This document shows, piece by piece, positions 1 through 8,735 of a DNA stretch of 64,000 nt. The notes below the pieces were generated by a model. That model saw only the letters and a program-made list of their open reading frames with translations. It searched no databases and was not told the origin of the DNA. Each line of letters starts with the position of its first letter. The stretch's first letter is position 1. Origin of the DNA: an uncultured Sphingomonadaceae bacterium (GTDB lineage: Bacteria > Pseudomonadota > Alphaproteobacteria > Sphingomonadales > Sphingomonadaceae). A program made the translations under genes and the position numbers. The stretch lies in NCBI GenBank assembly GCA_947499975.1, contig CANMQE010000004.1, forward strand, positions 62,001 to 126,000, in the 5' to 3' direction.

Positions 1-362
1 TGCAGGCAACGCTGCGCGAACTGCAGAGCACGCTGGCCCAGTCCACAGAGACGCTGGCCGCATTCGAGGGCACGCTGCAAACGACGGACCAGCTACTGGA
101 GGCAGAAGGCCCCGCGCTCGCCACCGATCTTCGCGCCACGCTGGCATCCGCCCGTCAGGCCGCGGAATCGCTCGAAGGCTCGCTCGCCAATGTCGAGCCG
201 CTGACGCGCCAGTTGAACCAGGATACGCTGCCCGCCGCCACTGCCACGCTGCGCGACCTGCGACAGACCAGCCAGAACCTGCGCATGGTGACGGAACGGC
301 TGGAGACCGAAGGCGCCGGAGCCTTGCTGGGTGGGCAGGATCTGCCTGATTACGAGCCTTGA
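1..362 (+). CDS. MCE/MlaD-family lipid transport protein, C-terminal part (partial)
   Basis: This is the 3' end of a gene that begins before the window; it reads in frame from base 3 to a TGA at 360-362. The visible 119 residues form a long helical, Gln/Thr/Ala/Leu-rich stretch with heptad-like spacing, typical of the region after the MCE domain in MlaD/PqiB-type periplasmic substrate-binding proteins. The MCE domain itself is outside the window. The next gene encodes an ABC-transport auxiliary lipoprotein, which usually closes Mla-like operons, so a role in phospholipid transport between inner and outer membranes is inferred mainly from context. Confidence 0.6.
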   Translation, partial: QATLRELQSTLAQSTETLAAFEGTLQTTDQLLEAEGPALATDLRATLASARQAAESLEGSLANVEPLTRQLNQDTLPAATATLRDLRQTSQNLRMVTERLETEGAGALLGGQDLPDYEP

Positions 363-373
363 GGCCGGGGAAC

Positions 374-964
374 ATGACCATGACCAAGATTAAGATCCTC
401 GCTGCTGCAGCATCTGTTGCCGTGCTTACAGGCTGCATCAGCTTCGGCGCCGAACCGCCGGAGAAGCTGCTTACCCTCACGCCTGCGGCCACTATTCCCG
501 AGGGTGCCGCCGCCGAGGGCGAAGCGTCCGCCGCGCTGGCGGTGCAGACGCCTTCTGTGACGCAGCGCCTCAACGTGACGCGCGTGCCCGTCACCACCAG
601 CGACAGTTCGCTTGCGTATCTGCAGGAAGCGTTCTGGGTGGAAAAGCCCGCGCAATTGTTCCGCAACGTGTTGGCCGAGACCATTCGCGCCAAGGGCAAC
701 CGCCTGGTGGTTGGCGGGGGAGAGCTGGAATACTCCGCGCGCACGCAGCTTTCGGGCCAGCTTGTCGACATGGGTTACGATGCCACCACCGGCAGCGTGC
801 TAGTGCGATATGATGCCGTGCTCGAAACCGATGATGGCACCATCCGCACCCGCCGTTTCGAGGAATCGATCAGCGGCATCCTGCCCGAGGCCGAGGCTGT
901 GGGCGCGGCGCTGAACCGCGCGGCCAACACCGTGGCCGACGATGTCGCGGAGTGGGTCGGCTAA
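374..964 (+). CDS. ABC-type transport auxiliary lipoprotein (PqiC/LptE-like family)
   Basis: A short N-terminal signal ends in the lipobox LTGC, so the protein should be a lipidated periplasmic component. Its length (196 aa) and the conserved style of the Ser/Thr-rich beta domain, including SDSSLAYLQEAFWVEKP, fit the auxiliary lipoprotein of MCE-type ABC transporters. The family is known as a partner of MlaD-like proteins and the preceding gene is one, 11 bp upstream. The ATG at 374 is preferred over the TTG at 359, which overlaps the upstream stop. The exact lipid cargo cannot be told from sequence. Confidence 0.75.
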   Translation: MTMTKIKILAAAASVAVLTGCISFGAEPPEKLLTLTPAATIPEGAAAEGEASAALAVQTPSVTQRLNVTRVPVTTSDSSLAYLQEAFWVEKPAQLFRNVLAETIRAKGNRLVVGGGELEYSARTQLSGQLVDMGYDATTGSVLVRYDAVLETDDGTIRTRRFEESISGILPEAEAVGAALNRAANTVADDVAEWVG

Positions 965-965
965 C

Positions 966-1676
966 TCAGCCCTCGGCTGGCGCGGCGCGAACCGCTTCAG
1001 CGAAACGTGCCGCTCTGGTGAACGCATCGAGCCGCGCATTGCGCGCCTGCTCAGCCTCGTAATCCTGTCCCCATAGCTCGGCCTGCCAGTCCTCTTCCAG
1101 GTTGGCGGCGGCGTAGAGGGCTGCGGGATCGGCATCATCGTCCAGCGCGGCCAGTCCCACCACGAGAGACGTGGCGAGCGAGGTCAGCGTGACAAGCGCG
1201 GCGAGGGTGAAATCGTCCTCGCGCTCCAGCCGCCTGCCCAGTGCGCCTACGGCTGTCTCAGGCTGCTCGCGGTGGATGATCCCGCTGGTGCGTTCCAGCG
1301 CCATGCCATGGGCTGCCTCGCACGCGGTGACGATAGGCTCCCACACCTCCTGCTGGCGGCGGAACAGCGGCTCGTCAGGATCGGCGCGGTAGCAGAGCGT
1401 ATCGGTCTGGGCATAGGCCAGCAGCTTGTCGATATGGCCCGCGCGATCCTGTCGCACGATATCGATGGCGAAATCGGCAATGTCGCGGTGGAAGAAGGAT
1501 CGCGGATCGATCTCCTCGCCCTGGCCTGCAAATTCATCCGCCACCAGCCGCGCAGCAGGGGCGGTGGGCAACAGCTGCGGATTGCGCGCCTGCGTCTTCA
1601 CCGCGCGGCCATCCAGCATCACCTGCCAGCCATCGTCCTGCCGGCTGACGTCGACTTCTTTCCAGAACCGCTTCAT
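966..1676 (-). CDS. ATP12-family F1-ATPase assembly chaperone
   Basis: The 236-aa protein begins MKRFWKEVDVS and carries the ATP12 pattern of an N-terminal beta region (GWQVMLDGRAVKTQARNP) followed by a helical domain (FHRDIADFAIDIV, YAQTDTLCYRADPDEPL). ATP12 proteins bind the F1 alpha subunit during ATP synthase assembly in mitochondria and alphaproteobacteria. The ATG at 1676 overlaps the stop of the upstream membrane-protein gene by 4 bp, which supports this start over an upstream one at 1769. It is the last gene of the crcB operon and converges on the auxiliary lipoprotein gene with a 1-bp gap. Confidence 0.85.
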   Translation of the reverse strand: MKRFWKEVDVSRQDDGWQVMLDGRAVKTQARNPQLLPTAPAARLVADEFAGQGEEIDPRSFFHRDIADFAIDIVRQDRAGHIDKLLAYAQTDTLCYRADPDEPLFRRQQEVWEPIVTACEAAHGMALERTSGIIHREQPETAVGALGRRLEREDDFTLAALVTLTSLATSLVVGLAALDDDADPAALYAAANLEEDWQAELWGQDYEAEQARNARLDAFTRAARFAEAVRAAPAEG

Positions 1677-1900
1677 CGTTTTTCGTTCGTGCTCCACATC
1701 CGTGCCAGCAGGGTGGGGGTGACGAAAGTCTCGAACATGCCCAGCACCAGCAGCACCCAGCCCGCCCATTCAGGCAGCGGCAGCACGTGGTTGAAGACGG
1801 CGATGCCCGCCAGGATCATCACCACGCCAGCAATGCGCATGAAGTTTATGAGCGCAAACCGGCTCTTCGCGCGCGCTTCTGCCTCTTCAGGGGTTTCCAT
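1673..1900 (-). CDS. Small two-helix membrane protein, function unknown
   Basis: This 75-aa protein has a charged N-terminus (METPEEAEARAKSRF) and two hydrophobic segments, about residues 21-40 and 45-68, separated by PLPEW. I do not recognise a named family. It overlaps the HAD phosphatase gene upstream by 14 bp and the ATP12 gene downstream by 4 bp, so it should be translated as part of this operon. Homologues in this position are plausible in related genomes, but that is inference. The tight overlap on both sides argues that it is a real gene. Confidence 0.75.
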   Translation of the reverse strand: METPEEAEARAKSRFALINFMRIAGVVMILAGIAVFNHVLPLPEWAGWVLLVLGMFETFVTPTLLARMWSTNEKR

Positions 1901-2549
1901 CGATCAGCTCTTCCAGTTCGGCCATGTCTTGCGCCACGGCAACGGCCCCCGCCGCGCGCAGCTCGTCCGGCTCGTGATAGCCCCACGATACGCCGATGGC
2001 GCGCACATTGGCGGCCTTCGCCATCTCCATGTCGAACACCGTATCGCCGATCATGCAGGTGCCCGCAGGACGTGCCAGCGTATCTTCCATCGCCGCTTGC
2101 AGCATGGAAGGATGCGGTTTGGAGGGGTGGCGATCGGCGGTGTGCAGGGTGGAGAACAGATCGGCGAGGCTGTGGGTGGCCAGAGTGCTGGCCAGGCCCC
2201 GGTCGGATTTGCCGGTGGCTACGCCAAGTGCCCAGCCATCGCCATGCAGGCGGTGCAGCAGGGCGCTGATCCCTTCGTACAGCGGTTCGCGCAGAGTGCC
2301 TTCTTCGCGCGATCTGCGAAATTCTTCCTTGTAGGCTTCCACCACCTGCAGGCGTTGCGCCTCCTCGGCCTCCATCATCAATTGGCGCACCGCCTGGGGC
2401 AGGCTGAGGCCCACGATGCGGCGAATGTCGCGGGGATCCGGCGGCGGCGCGCCGATACGGCCGAAGGCGCGGCGCATGGCGTTCACCACGCCCGCCTGCC
2501 CATCGATCAGCGTACCGTCACAATCGAAAACCGCCAGCCTTACGCTCAC
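1887..2549 (-). CDS. HAD-superfamily hydrolase, phosphoglycolate phosphatase-like
   Basis: A 220-aa HAD hydrolase. Motif I is DCDGT (nucleophile Asp9, acid/base Asp11), motif II is the Thr in GVATGKSDRG, and the acidic motif is MIGDTVFDMEMA. A helical cap lies between motifs I and II (residues about 20-85), giving subfamily IA and a Gph-like fold. The GTG start at 2549 lies in a GTGA overlap with the stop of the pseudouridine synthase gene, which favours it over the longer open frame to 2975. It likely dephosphorylates a small phosphorylated metabolite; the substrate cannot be assigned. Confidence 0.82.
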   Translation of the reverse strand: MSVRLAVFDCDGTLIDGQAGVVNAMRRAFGRIGAPPPDPRDIRRIVGLSLPQAVRQLMMEAEEAQRLQVVEAYKEEFRRSREEGTLREPLYEGISALLHRLHGDGWALGVATGKSDRGLASTLATHSLADLFSTLHTADRHPSKPHPSMLQAAMEDTLARPAGTCMIGDTVFDMEMAKAANVRAIGVSWGYHEPDELRAAGAVAVAQDMAELEELIDGNP

Positions 2550-3676
2550 TTCTTCGGGCCTCTTGGCTTTCCGCGCTTCTTGCCGCCTTCCCCGCCGCGA
2601 GACTTGCGTTCCCCGCGCCGTGCCTTGCGATATTGCTTGGCATGCTGGCGCGCGGCCTGCTTCTTCTCCGCCTTGCTGCGCTCGGGCGGCGGCGCTGCAA
2701 CCGGCTCCGCCTCGCTCAGGCTCAGGTCGAAGCCCAGCTGCTCCATGCTCTGCGCGAAATGTTCGGGCAGGTCTGCCGTCACGTCCAGCTTCTGGCCGCC
2801 GGGCGCATCGATGATCAGGCGGCGCGCGTGGAGGTGCATCTTGCGGCTGACGCTGCCGGTGAGAAAGGCATCCTGACCGCCATACTTGCCATCGCCCACG
2901 ATGGGATGGCCCATCGCGGCCATGTGCACGCGCAGCTGGTGGGTGCGGCCCGTCATCGGCTGCAGTTCCACCCATGCAGCGGCGTTTCCTGCGCGTTCGA
3001 CAACGCGGTACACCGTCTTGGCAGGTTGGCCGTTCTCCGTATCGACGTGCATCTTCTCGCCGCCGGAACCGGGCTGCTTGGCCAGCGGCGCCTCGATCTC
3101 GCCCTCGTGAATGTCGGGCACGCCCACCACCAGCGCCCAGTAGATCTTCTTGGCACTGCGGCCGGAGAACCGCTTGGAGAAAAAAGCCGCGCTGCCGGGC
3201 GTGCGGGCCACCAGCAGGATGCCACTGGTGTCCTTGTCCAGCCGGTGCACCAGCCTTGGACGAGGCTCGTCCTCGCCGGCATAGGCATCCAGCAGGCCAT
3301 CCACATGCCGCGTCGTCTTGGTGCCGCCCTGCGTGGCGAGGCCGGCGGGCTTGTTGATCACCAGCGCCGCCTTTGTGCGGGTGATCAGAATGTCCTGCGC
3401 CAGGGATTCGTCCTCCGCCGTCAATTCGCGGCGCTGGCGTTTCGTGCGGGCGGCATCTTCCCCGCCCGGCGGCACGCGCAGCACCTGGCCCGGCGTCAGG
3501 CGATCGTCCACCTTGGCGCGCTTTCCATCGACGCGCAGCTGGCCGGTGCGCGCCCAGCGGCTGACCGTGCCGAAGCCGACCTGCGGCAGGTGACGCTTGA
3601 ACCAGCGATCCAGCCGCACGCCATCGTCATCCTCGCCAACGGTGAACTGGCGGACATCATCTGCGCCGCCGCTCAT
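2546..3676 (-). CDS. RluA-family 23S rRNA pseudouridine synthase
   Basis: The 376-aa protein has an N-terminal S4 RNA-binding domain (about residues 12-70) and the RluA catalytic signature HRLDKDTSGILL, with catalytic Asp147. The later motifs KIYWALVVG and GRTHQLRVHMAAMGHPIVGD are also typical of the RluC/RluD group. The C-terminal 50 residues are Lys/Arg/Gly-rich and likely add RNA affinity. It isomerises uridines in 23S rRNA; whether it is RluC or RluD is not certain. The start at 3676 overlaps the crcB stop in an ATGA junction. Confidence 0.88.
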   Translation of the reverse strand: MSGGADDVRQFTVGEDDDGVRLDRWFKRHLPQVGFGTVSRWARTGQLRVDGKRAKVDDRLTPGQVLRVPPGGEDAARTKRQRRELTAEDESLAQDILITRTKAALVINKPAGLATQGGTKTTRHVDGLLDAYAGEDEPRPRLVHRLDKDTSGILLVARTPGSAAFFSKRFSGRSAKKIYWALVVGVPDIHEGEIEAPLAKQPGSGGEKMHVDTENGQPAKTVYRVVERAGNAAAWVELQPMTGRTHQLRVHMAAMGHPIVGDGKYGGQDAFLTGSVSRKMHLHARRLIIDAPGGQKLDVTADLPEHFAQSMEQLGFDLSLSEAEPVAAPPPERSKAEKKQAARQHAKQYRKARRGERKSRGGEGGKKRGKPRGPKK

Positions 3677-4086
3677 GAGAAGAGCCTCGTGACGGTGATC
3701 CCGAAGAAAAAGCCCGAAATGCCAAGCCCGATGGACAGCATCAGGTAGATCGCGGCGAGGCCGATCTGGCCGCGCTGGACCAGATAGGCCAGTTCCAGGC
3801 TGAAGGCGCTGAAGGTGGTGAAGCCACCCAGCAGCCCCACGCCCAGCAGCAACCGCAGCTGGTCGGCATTTTCCGGCGCGGTGCGCACCAGCCATCCGGC
3901 CAGCAGGCCCATCAGCAAGCTGCCGATAGTATTGACCGCCAGCGTGGCGAAGGGGAAGGCGGTGACGGCAGGCGCGCCCAGCCATCCGGTCATGACACGA
4001 CCGATCTGGTAGCGGGCGAGCGCTCCGATCCCGCCGCCAAGGGCGACGGAAAGAGAGGCGTAAATTTGCGGGGTTGCATTCGACAT
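3673..4086 (-). CDS. crcB: Fluoride channel CrcB/Fluc
   Basis: This 137-aa protein has four hydrophobic segments, the N-terminal GGGIGALARYQIGR, the central NTIGSLLMG and the hallmark GGFTTFSAFSLE. These motifs define the Fluc/CrcB dual-topology fluoride channels, which export toxic F-. A single gene of normal length suggests a homodimer. It is the first gene of the overlapping minus-strand operon through the ATP12 gene. I looked for a fluoride riboswitch in the 223-bp upstream region and saw none. Confidence 0.92.
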   Translation of the reverse strand: MSNATPQIYASLSVALGGGIGALARYQIGRVMTGWLGAPAVTAFPFATLAVNTIGSLLMGLLAGWLVRTAPENADQLRLLLGVGLLGGFTTFSAFSLELAYLVQRGQIGLAAIYLMLSIGLGISGFFFGITVTRLFS

Positions 4087-4211
4087 GGATCGCTATCTAG
4101 ACATGCAATGCGTCTTGCGGAACCCAAAAGGGGTGTCGTGCCTTGCTTTTTGCAAGCGATTCGCTTATCTGCAGCGTTGTTGAGCCGGTCCCGCTTGGGA
4201 TTCGGCGCTTT

Positions 4212-4243
4212 TTTCATTTTGTTTTTATTTCATTTTGTTTTTA
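4212..4243. repeat. AT-rich 16-bp tandem repeat upstream of rpsU
   Basis: Two head-to-tail copies of the 16-mer TTTCATTTTGTTTTTA lie about 70 bp before the rpsU start, in the crcB-rpsU divergent region. The stretch from 4209 to 4245 is almost entirely T/A, in sharp contrast to the surrounding GC-rich DNA. Such T-tracts can bend DNA or act as UP elements for a strong ribosomal-protein promoter, but that role is inferred. Confidence 0.6.
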
Positions 4244-4309
4244 TGGTGCAATCCCCGCGCCCTTGCTTGCGGGCTCTCGCCATTTTGATTGAAAGGTTGG
4301 CTTAGGTTT

Positions 4310-4516
4310 ATGCAGATCATCGTTCGCGATAACAATGTCGAGCAGGCTCTCCGCGCGCTGAAGAAGAAGCTGCAGCGTGAGGGGGTGTATCGCGAGATGA
4401 AGCTGCGTCGCCACTACGAAAAGCCTTCGGAAAAGCGCGCCCGTGAAAAGGCCGCAGCCGTGCGCCGTGCCCGCAAGCTGGAGCGCAAGCGCGCAGAGCG
4501 CGACGGCGGTCGGTAA
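4310..4516 (+). CDS. rpsU: 30S ribosomal protein bS21
   Basis: A 68-aa, very basic protein starting [20 protein letters not shown] and ending in a run of Arg/Lys/Glu helices. This is the standard length and sequence pattern of bS21, which sits near the anti-Shine-Dalgarno end of 16S rRNA and helps initiation. The start at 4310 gives the canonical N-terminus; an upstream ATG at 4289 would add seven residues not found in the family. A strong terminator follows at 4573, so it is probably a monocistronic unit. Confidence 0.95.
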   Translation: MQIIVRDNNVEQALRALKKKLQREGVYREMKLRRHYEKPSEKRAREKAAAVRRARKLERKRAERDGGR

Positions 4517-4572
4517 CAACAGCCGTCTTTCGGGCGCTCGAAGCTTGAAAGCACATCGCAGCTAAGCCAAAG

Positions 4573-4601
4573 GGGCGTGGAAACAATTTCCGCGCCCTTT
4601 T
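4573..4601 (+). terminator. Rho-independent terminator of rpsU
   Basis: An 11-bp stem (4573-4583 with 4587-4597, one G-T pair) with a 3-base loop is followed by TTTT. It lies 56 bp after the rpsU stop and overlaps the region just before an in-frame ATG at 4605, which is one reason to place the FKBP start further downstream. Confidence 0.88.
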
Positions 4602-4637
4602 CGCATGGCGCGCCATTCTTTGACGGGATCAGATCAC

Positions 4638-5225
4638 ATGGCCGAAGTCACCCGCGTACCGTTGCAGCCGATTGCCAAGGGGTCGCTTACCAGGCTCTGG
4701 ATCGGTGTGGCGATCGCCGTATTGCTTGCGCTTGGCATCGCCATTGCCGCCATGCCCAAGGGGCTGGACGTAACCGTGCTGGAAGAGGGGCAGGGCGATC
4801 ACCCCACCGCCGATAGCGTGGTGTTCGTGGAATATGTCGGCACCTTGCCCGACGGCACCGAATTCGATCGCTCCCCGCCGGCTGCCAATCTGCCGCCGGC
4901 CCTGGCGAACGAGATTCCCCAGGGCATCCCGATGCAGCTTGGCGGCGTGGTGGAAGGCTTCCGCGATGGCATGCTGCAAACGCGGGAGGGCGGCGTCTAC
5001 CGGATCGAGATCCCTGCCGAGCAGGCCTATGGCGAAAGCCCGCCGGCGGGCTCTCCCATCCCCGCCAATGCCGATCTCACTTTCGAGGTGACCGTGCACG
5101 AAATCTTGACCGAGGCGGAGTTCGAGCAACTCTCGCAGCGGGTGCAGATGCTGATGATGCAGCAGCAGATGCAGAGCGAACTGGGCGCGCCGGGCGCACC
5201 GAACGGCGAGGCTCCGGCCGAGTAG
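4638..5225 (+). CDS. FKBP-type peptidyl-prolyl cis-trans isomerase, membrane-anchored
   Basis: The 195-aa protein has one N-terminal transmembrane helix (about residues 18-38, RLWIGVAIAVLLALGIAIAAM region) followed by a single FKBP domain. Recognisable FKBP segments are VFVEYVGTLPDGTEFDRS, GVVEGFRDGMLQTREGG and IPAEQAYGES. A short Met/Gln-rich tail follows. It probably catalyses proline isomerisation of envelope proteins in the periplasm. The ATG at 4638 is chosen because an ATG at 4605 sits directly against the rpsU terminator. The DUF4153 gene follows after 4 bp, implying co-transcription. Confidence 0.87.
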   Translation: MAEVTRVPLQPIAKGSLTRLWIGVAIAVLLALGIAIAAMPKGLDVTVLEEGQGDHPTADSVVFVEYVGTLPDGTEFDRSPPAANLPPALANEIPQGIPMQLGGVVEGFRDGMLQTREGGVYRIEIPAEQAYGESPPAGSPIPANADLTFEVTVHEILTEAEFEQLSQRVQMLMMQQQMQSELGAPGAPNGEAPAE

Positions 5226-5229
5226 GCCG

Positions 5230-6900
5230 ATGGCTGCGGACACGGCAACCGCAGGCGAATCCGCTTCATTACAGGAATGGCCGCTGCGCCCCTGGCTGCT
5301 CGCCGGGATTGGCGCGGTGGCAGGGCTGCTTGTTCACCTGATCCTGGAAGGTAACGGGAAATCCGCCGCAGGCGCGGCTTTTGCCGCGTTCATCTTCTTC
5401 TCCGCCGCTGCCACCGGCTTCGTGCTGGAACGCCGCCGCTGGAAGGAATGCGCGCTGTTCGCCCTTGGTCTTGGCATGGTGATGGGCGGCATCGCCTGGC
5501 TGGCGGTGGATTCCGGAGACAGCGTGGCGGGCCGCGAATTCGCCTTTGCCGCTGGCGTGTTCTTCTCCCTGCTGGCCATTCCGCTGTTCCAGGCCGGTTT
5601 CCACCGCAAGCGCTGGGCCACGCCCTATCCCGAAACGCATTTCCATGTGTGGAGCGATGCTGTCAGTGCGGGCGGGGCTCTCGCCTTCGTGCTGCTCTCG
5701 TGGATGCTGCTGTGGTTGCTCCAGGCGCTTTTCAGCCTGGTGGGCTTCGAATTCATCGAGACGCTGATCGATACCGACGGTTTCGGCGGCTTCTTCATCG
5801 GCGTCACCTTCGGCGCCGCACTGGGCGTGCTGCGCAACCAGCTTGGCATCATCGGTACGCTGCAGCGCGTGGTGATGCTGGTGTTCTCGCTGCTGGCCGT
5901 GCCGTTTGCATTGGCGATCCTCTTCTTCCTGTTCGTGCTGATCGCCACCGGTGGCAGCGCCTTGTGGGAAGCGACCGACAGCGCCACGCCGGTGCTGCTG
6001 GCCTGCGCGCTGGGCTGCTTCGTGCTGGCCAACGCCGTGGTGCGCGACGATGACGAGGCGCGCAGCGACAATGTGGTGATGCGCTATGCCGCGCTCGCCC
6101 TGTCGGCCAGCATCTTCCCGCTGACGGTGTTCGCCGCGATCAGCATGGGCATCCGTATCGACCAGCACGGGTTTTCGCCGGAACGGCTATGGGCGCTGAT
6201 CGCCATCGCACTCGCGACCGCTTATGGCCTTGCCTACTGGGTGGGCATTGCGCGCGGACGACTGGCAGATTGGAGCCATCACCTGCGCCGGGCAAATCTG
6301 CACCTGGCGGTCGTATCCTGCGTTGTCGCGTTGATCCTCGCCTTGCCGCTATTCGACTTCGGCGCGATCTCGGCGCGGCACCAGGTCGCGCGGCTGGATT
6401 CAGGCGAAGTGCCCGTCGACGAGTTCGACTTTGCCGCCCTGCGCTGGGATTTCGGCAATGCCGGGCGCGAGGCGCTGGAGCGGCTGGCCGAAGGAGATGG
6501 CCGCGTGGCGGAGCTTGCCGCCGAAGCTGCCGATATGGAACAGCGCTATCCCGTGGAAATGCGCGATAACACGCCTGGCCAACTGGCAATCGAGTTCGAC
6601 GATCCGCAACTGGAAGAATGGGTGCGCGATCACGCGGTCAGCTATCCGTGGGTATGCCGCACATCTTGCGTGGTGATGGACCTGGGCGCGCGGGACGATC
6701 GCCGTCACGTCGCCTTCCTCAGCGCGCGCAATATCGAGCATGTTCGCTTTGCCGATGATGGCGTGCCCGATCCGCCTGCACCGCCTGTGGACCCCGTGCC
6801 GGGCAATGGCGATGATTTGTCGGGCAATGTCGAGATCCGCGAATGGACCGGTCGGCGGTTCTACGTGGACGGGGAGCCATTCGGCGAACCGTTCGAGTAA
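5230..6900 (+). CDS. DUF4153 polytopic membrane protein
   Basis: A 556-aa protein with about ten hydrophobic segments in the first 390 residues and a soluble, acidic C-terminal domain of about 160 residues. The arrangement and motifs such as RNQLGIIGTLQRVVMLVFSLLAVP match the DUF4153 family as I know it; the family has no established biochemical role. The start lies 4 bp after the FKBP stop. The C-terminal domain contains a Cys pair (YPWVCRTSCVV), which could form a disulfide if periplasmic. Confidence 0.7.
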   Translation: MAADTATAGESASLQEWPLRPWLLAGIGAVAGLLVHLILEGNGKSAAGAAFAAFIFFSAAATGFVLERRRWKECALFALGLGMVMGGIAWLAVDSGDSVAGREFAFAAGVFFSLLAIPLFQAGFHRKRWATPYPETHFHVWSDAVSAGGALAFVLLSWMLLWLLQALFSLVGFEFIETLIDTDGFGGFFIGVTFGAALGVLRNQLGIIGTLQRVVMLVFSLLAVPFALAILFFLFVLIATGGSALWEATDSATPVLLACALGCFVLANAVVRDDDEARSDNVVMRYAALALSASIFPLTVFAAISMGIRIDQHGFSPERLWALIAIALATAYGLAYWVGIARGRLADWSHHLRRANLHLAVVSCVVALILALPLFDFGAISARHQVARLDSGEVPVDEFDFAALRWDFGNAGREALERLAEGDGRVAELAAEAADMEQRYPVEMRDNTPGQLAIEFDDPQLEEWVRDHAVSYPWVCRTSCVVMDLGARDDRRHVAFLSARNIEHVRFADDGVPDPPAPPVDPVPGNGDDLSGNVEIREWTGRRFYVDGEPFGEPFE

Positions 6901-6951
6901 GATCGAATGTCCGCTTGAAGCGCGGCCCCCTCGCGGCTAACGCTCTGGGCC

Positions 6952-7254
6952 ATGTCAGTAACCCGAGAAGAAGTCGCCAAGATCGCCAGTCTGGCGCGCA
7001 TCAGCATGGACGAGGACGCGCTCGACCACATGGTGCCCGAACTCAATAATATCCTCGCCTGGGTGGAACAGCTGGGCGAAGTCGACACCACCAGTGTCGA
7101 GCCGATGGCTGCCGTCATCCCGCTGGAGCAGCGCCTGCGTGACGACGTGGTGGATGCCGATCCCAAGACAGGCGGTGGCCGCCGCGACGATATCCTCGCC
7201 AATGCGCCCGTGGCGGAACACGGGTTCTTCGGCGTACCCAAGGTGATCGAATAG
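6952..7254 (+). CDS. gatC: Asp-tRNA(Asn)/Glu-tRNA(Gln) amidotransferase subunit C
   Basis: This 100-aa protein has the GatC pattern: [16 protein letters not shown] at the N-terminus, [12 protein letters not shown] in the middle and the C-terminal [14 protein letters not shown]. GatC wraps around GatA and stabilises the GatCAB complex that converts misacylated Glu-tRNA(Gln) or Asp-tRNA(Asn) to the correct amide. The stop codon shares one base with the GTG start of gatA, so the two are translationally coupled. It is the first gene of the operon. Confidence 0.95.
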   Translation: MSVTREEVAKIASLARISMDEDALDHMVPELNNILAWVEQLGEVDTTSVEPMAAVIPLEQRLRDDVVDADPKTGGGRRDDILANAPVAEHGFFGVPKVIE

Positions 7255-8735
7255 TGACCGATTTTACGCAAATGGGCCTGAAGGCCATCCGCGACGGCGT
7301 GGCCGCTGGCGATTTCACCGCGCGCGAAGTGGCAGAGGCGCACAACGATGCCGTGGCCGCCGCCAGCGAGCTCAACGCGTTCATCGTCGCCACGCCCGAT
7401 CATGCGCTGACCGCCGCCGACAGGGTGGATGCGGACCGTGCTGCGGGCAAGGAACTTGGCCCGATGGCCGGCGTGCCCATCGGCATGAAGGATCTGTTCG
7501 CCACGAAGGGCGTGCAGTCCACCGCCGCCAGCCACATCCTGGAAGGCTTCGTGCCGCCGTATGAAAGCACCGTCTCGCAGAACCTGTGGGACGCTGGCGC
7601 AGGCATGCTGGGCAAGCTGAACATGGACCAGTTCGCCATGGGCTCCTCCAACGAGACGAGCTATTTCGGCAATGTGAAAAGCCCCTGGCGCAAGAACGGC
7701 AGCAATGCCGCGATGACGCCGGGCGGGTCTTCGGGCGGCTCCTCCGCCGCCGTTGCCGCGCGGCTGTGCCCGGCGGCCACCGGTACGGACACCGGCGGCT
7801 CCATCCGCCAGCCTGCCGCCGTCACCGGCATTACCGGCATCAAGCCGACCTACGGCCGCTGCTCTCGCTGGGGCGTCGTCGCCTTTGCCAGCAGCCTGGA
7901 CCAGGCAGGCCCGATGGCCCGCAGTGTTGAGGATTGCGCCATCATGCTGGGCGCGATGGCAGGTTTCGATCCCAAGGATTCCACCAGCATCGACGCACCC
8001 GTTCCCGATTGGGCAGGCGCACTGGATGCGGACCTTTCGGGCAAGACCATCGGGATCCCGCGCGAATACCGGATGGACGGCATCGCAAAGGAAATCGACG
8101 ATAGCTGGGAACAGGGCAAGGCATGGCTGCGCGATGCAGGGGCCAAGGTGGTCGAGGTTTCGCTGCCGCACACCAAGTATGCGCTGCCAGCCTATTACAT
8201 CATCGCGCCCGCCGAGGCGTCCTCCAACCTCGCCCGCTATGATGGCGTGCGCTACGGTCTGCGCGACCTGCCCGAAGGCAGCGGCCTGCAGGACATGTAC
8301 GCCGCCACCCGCGCCGAAGGGTTTGGGGACGAGGTGAAGCGCCGCATCCTGATCGGCACCTATGTGCTCTCAGCCGGTTTCTACGATGCCTATTACACGC
8401 AGGCGCAAAAAGTGCGAGCGCTGGTGCAGCGCGACTTTACCGAGGCCTTTGCGCAAGTTGACGCCATCCTTGCGCCCACCACGCCCACCGCCGCGTTCGC
8501 GCTGGGCGAGATGCAGGACGATCCGCTGGCGATGTATCTGAACGATGTGTTCGCCGTGCCCGCAAGCCTTGCCGGGCTTCCCGCCATGAGCGTGCCCGCC
8601 ACGCTGACGCAGGACGGCCTGCCGCTTGGCCTGCAGATCGTGGGCAAGCCGATGGACGAGCAGGGCGTACTGAACGCAGGCCTCGCCATAGAACAGCGCG
8701 CGGGCTTTACTGCGCAGCCGGGCAAGTGGTGGTGA
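7254..8735 (+). CDS. gatA: Asp-tRNA(Asn)/Glu-tRNA(Gln) amidotransferase subunit A
   Basis: The 493-aa protein is a full-length amidase-signature enzyme with the Ser-cisSer-Lys triad: Lys79 in GMKDLF, cis-Ser in the GGSSGGSS loop (about 159) and nucleophile Ser183 in TGGSIRQPA. GatA hydrolyses glutamine and passes ammonia to GatB. The GTG start overlaps the gatC stop. Its last 54 bp (8682-8735) recur almost unchanged at 10015-10068, with one synonymous difference. In this genome it is separated from gatB by an acyltransferase gene and two small genes. Confidence 0.96.
   Translation: MTDFTQMGLKAIRDGVAAGDFTAREVAEAHNDAVAAASELNAFIVATPDHALTAADRVDADRAAGKELGPMAGVPIGMKDLFATKGVQSTAASHILEGFVPPYESTVSQNLWDAGAGMLGKLNMDQFAMGSSNETSYFGNVKSPWRKNGSNAAMTPGGSSGGSSAAVAARLCPAATGTDTGGSIRQPAAVTGITGIKPTYGRCSRWGVVAFASSLDQAGPMARSVEDCAIMLGAMAGFDPKDSTSIDAPVPDWAGALDADLSGKTIGIPREYRMDGIAKEIDDSWEQGKAWLRDAGAKVVEVSLPHTKYALPAYYIIAPAEASSNLARYDGVRYGLRDLPEGSGLQDMYAATRAEGFGDEVKRRILIGTYVLSAGFYDAYYTQAQKVRALVQRDFTEAFAQVDAILAPTTPTAAFALGEMQDDPLAMYLNDVFAVPASLAGLPAMSVPATLTQDGLPLGLQIVGKPMDEQGVLNAGLAIEQRAGFTAQPGKWW
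8682..8735. repeat. gatA 3'-end repeat, copy 1
   Basis: The final 54 bp of intact gatA. An almost identical copy lies at 10015-10068, differing only at one third codon position (ATA versus ATC). Both copies end in the same TGA and both overlap a run of GTG codons that can start the following gene. Confidence 0.95.

Noticed and set aside
4087..4309. Fluoride riboswitch before crcB
   Set aside because: I looked on the minus strand for the conserved GGNGAUGG and CUGAU elements and saw neither.
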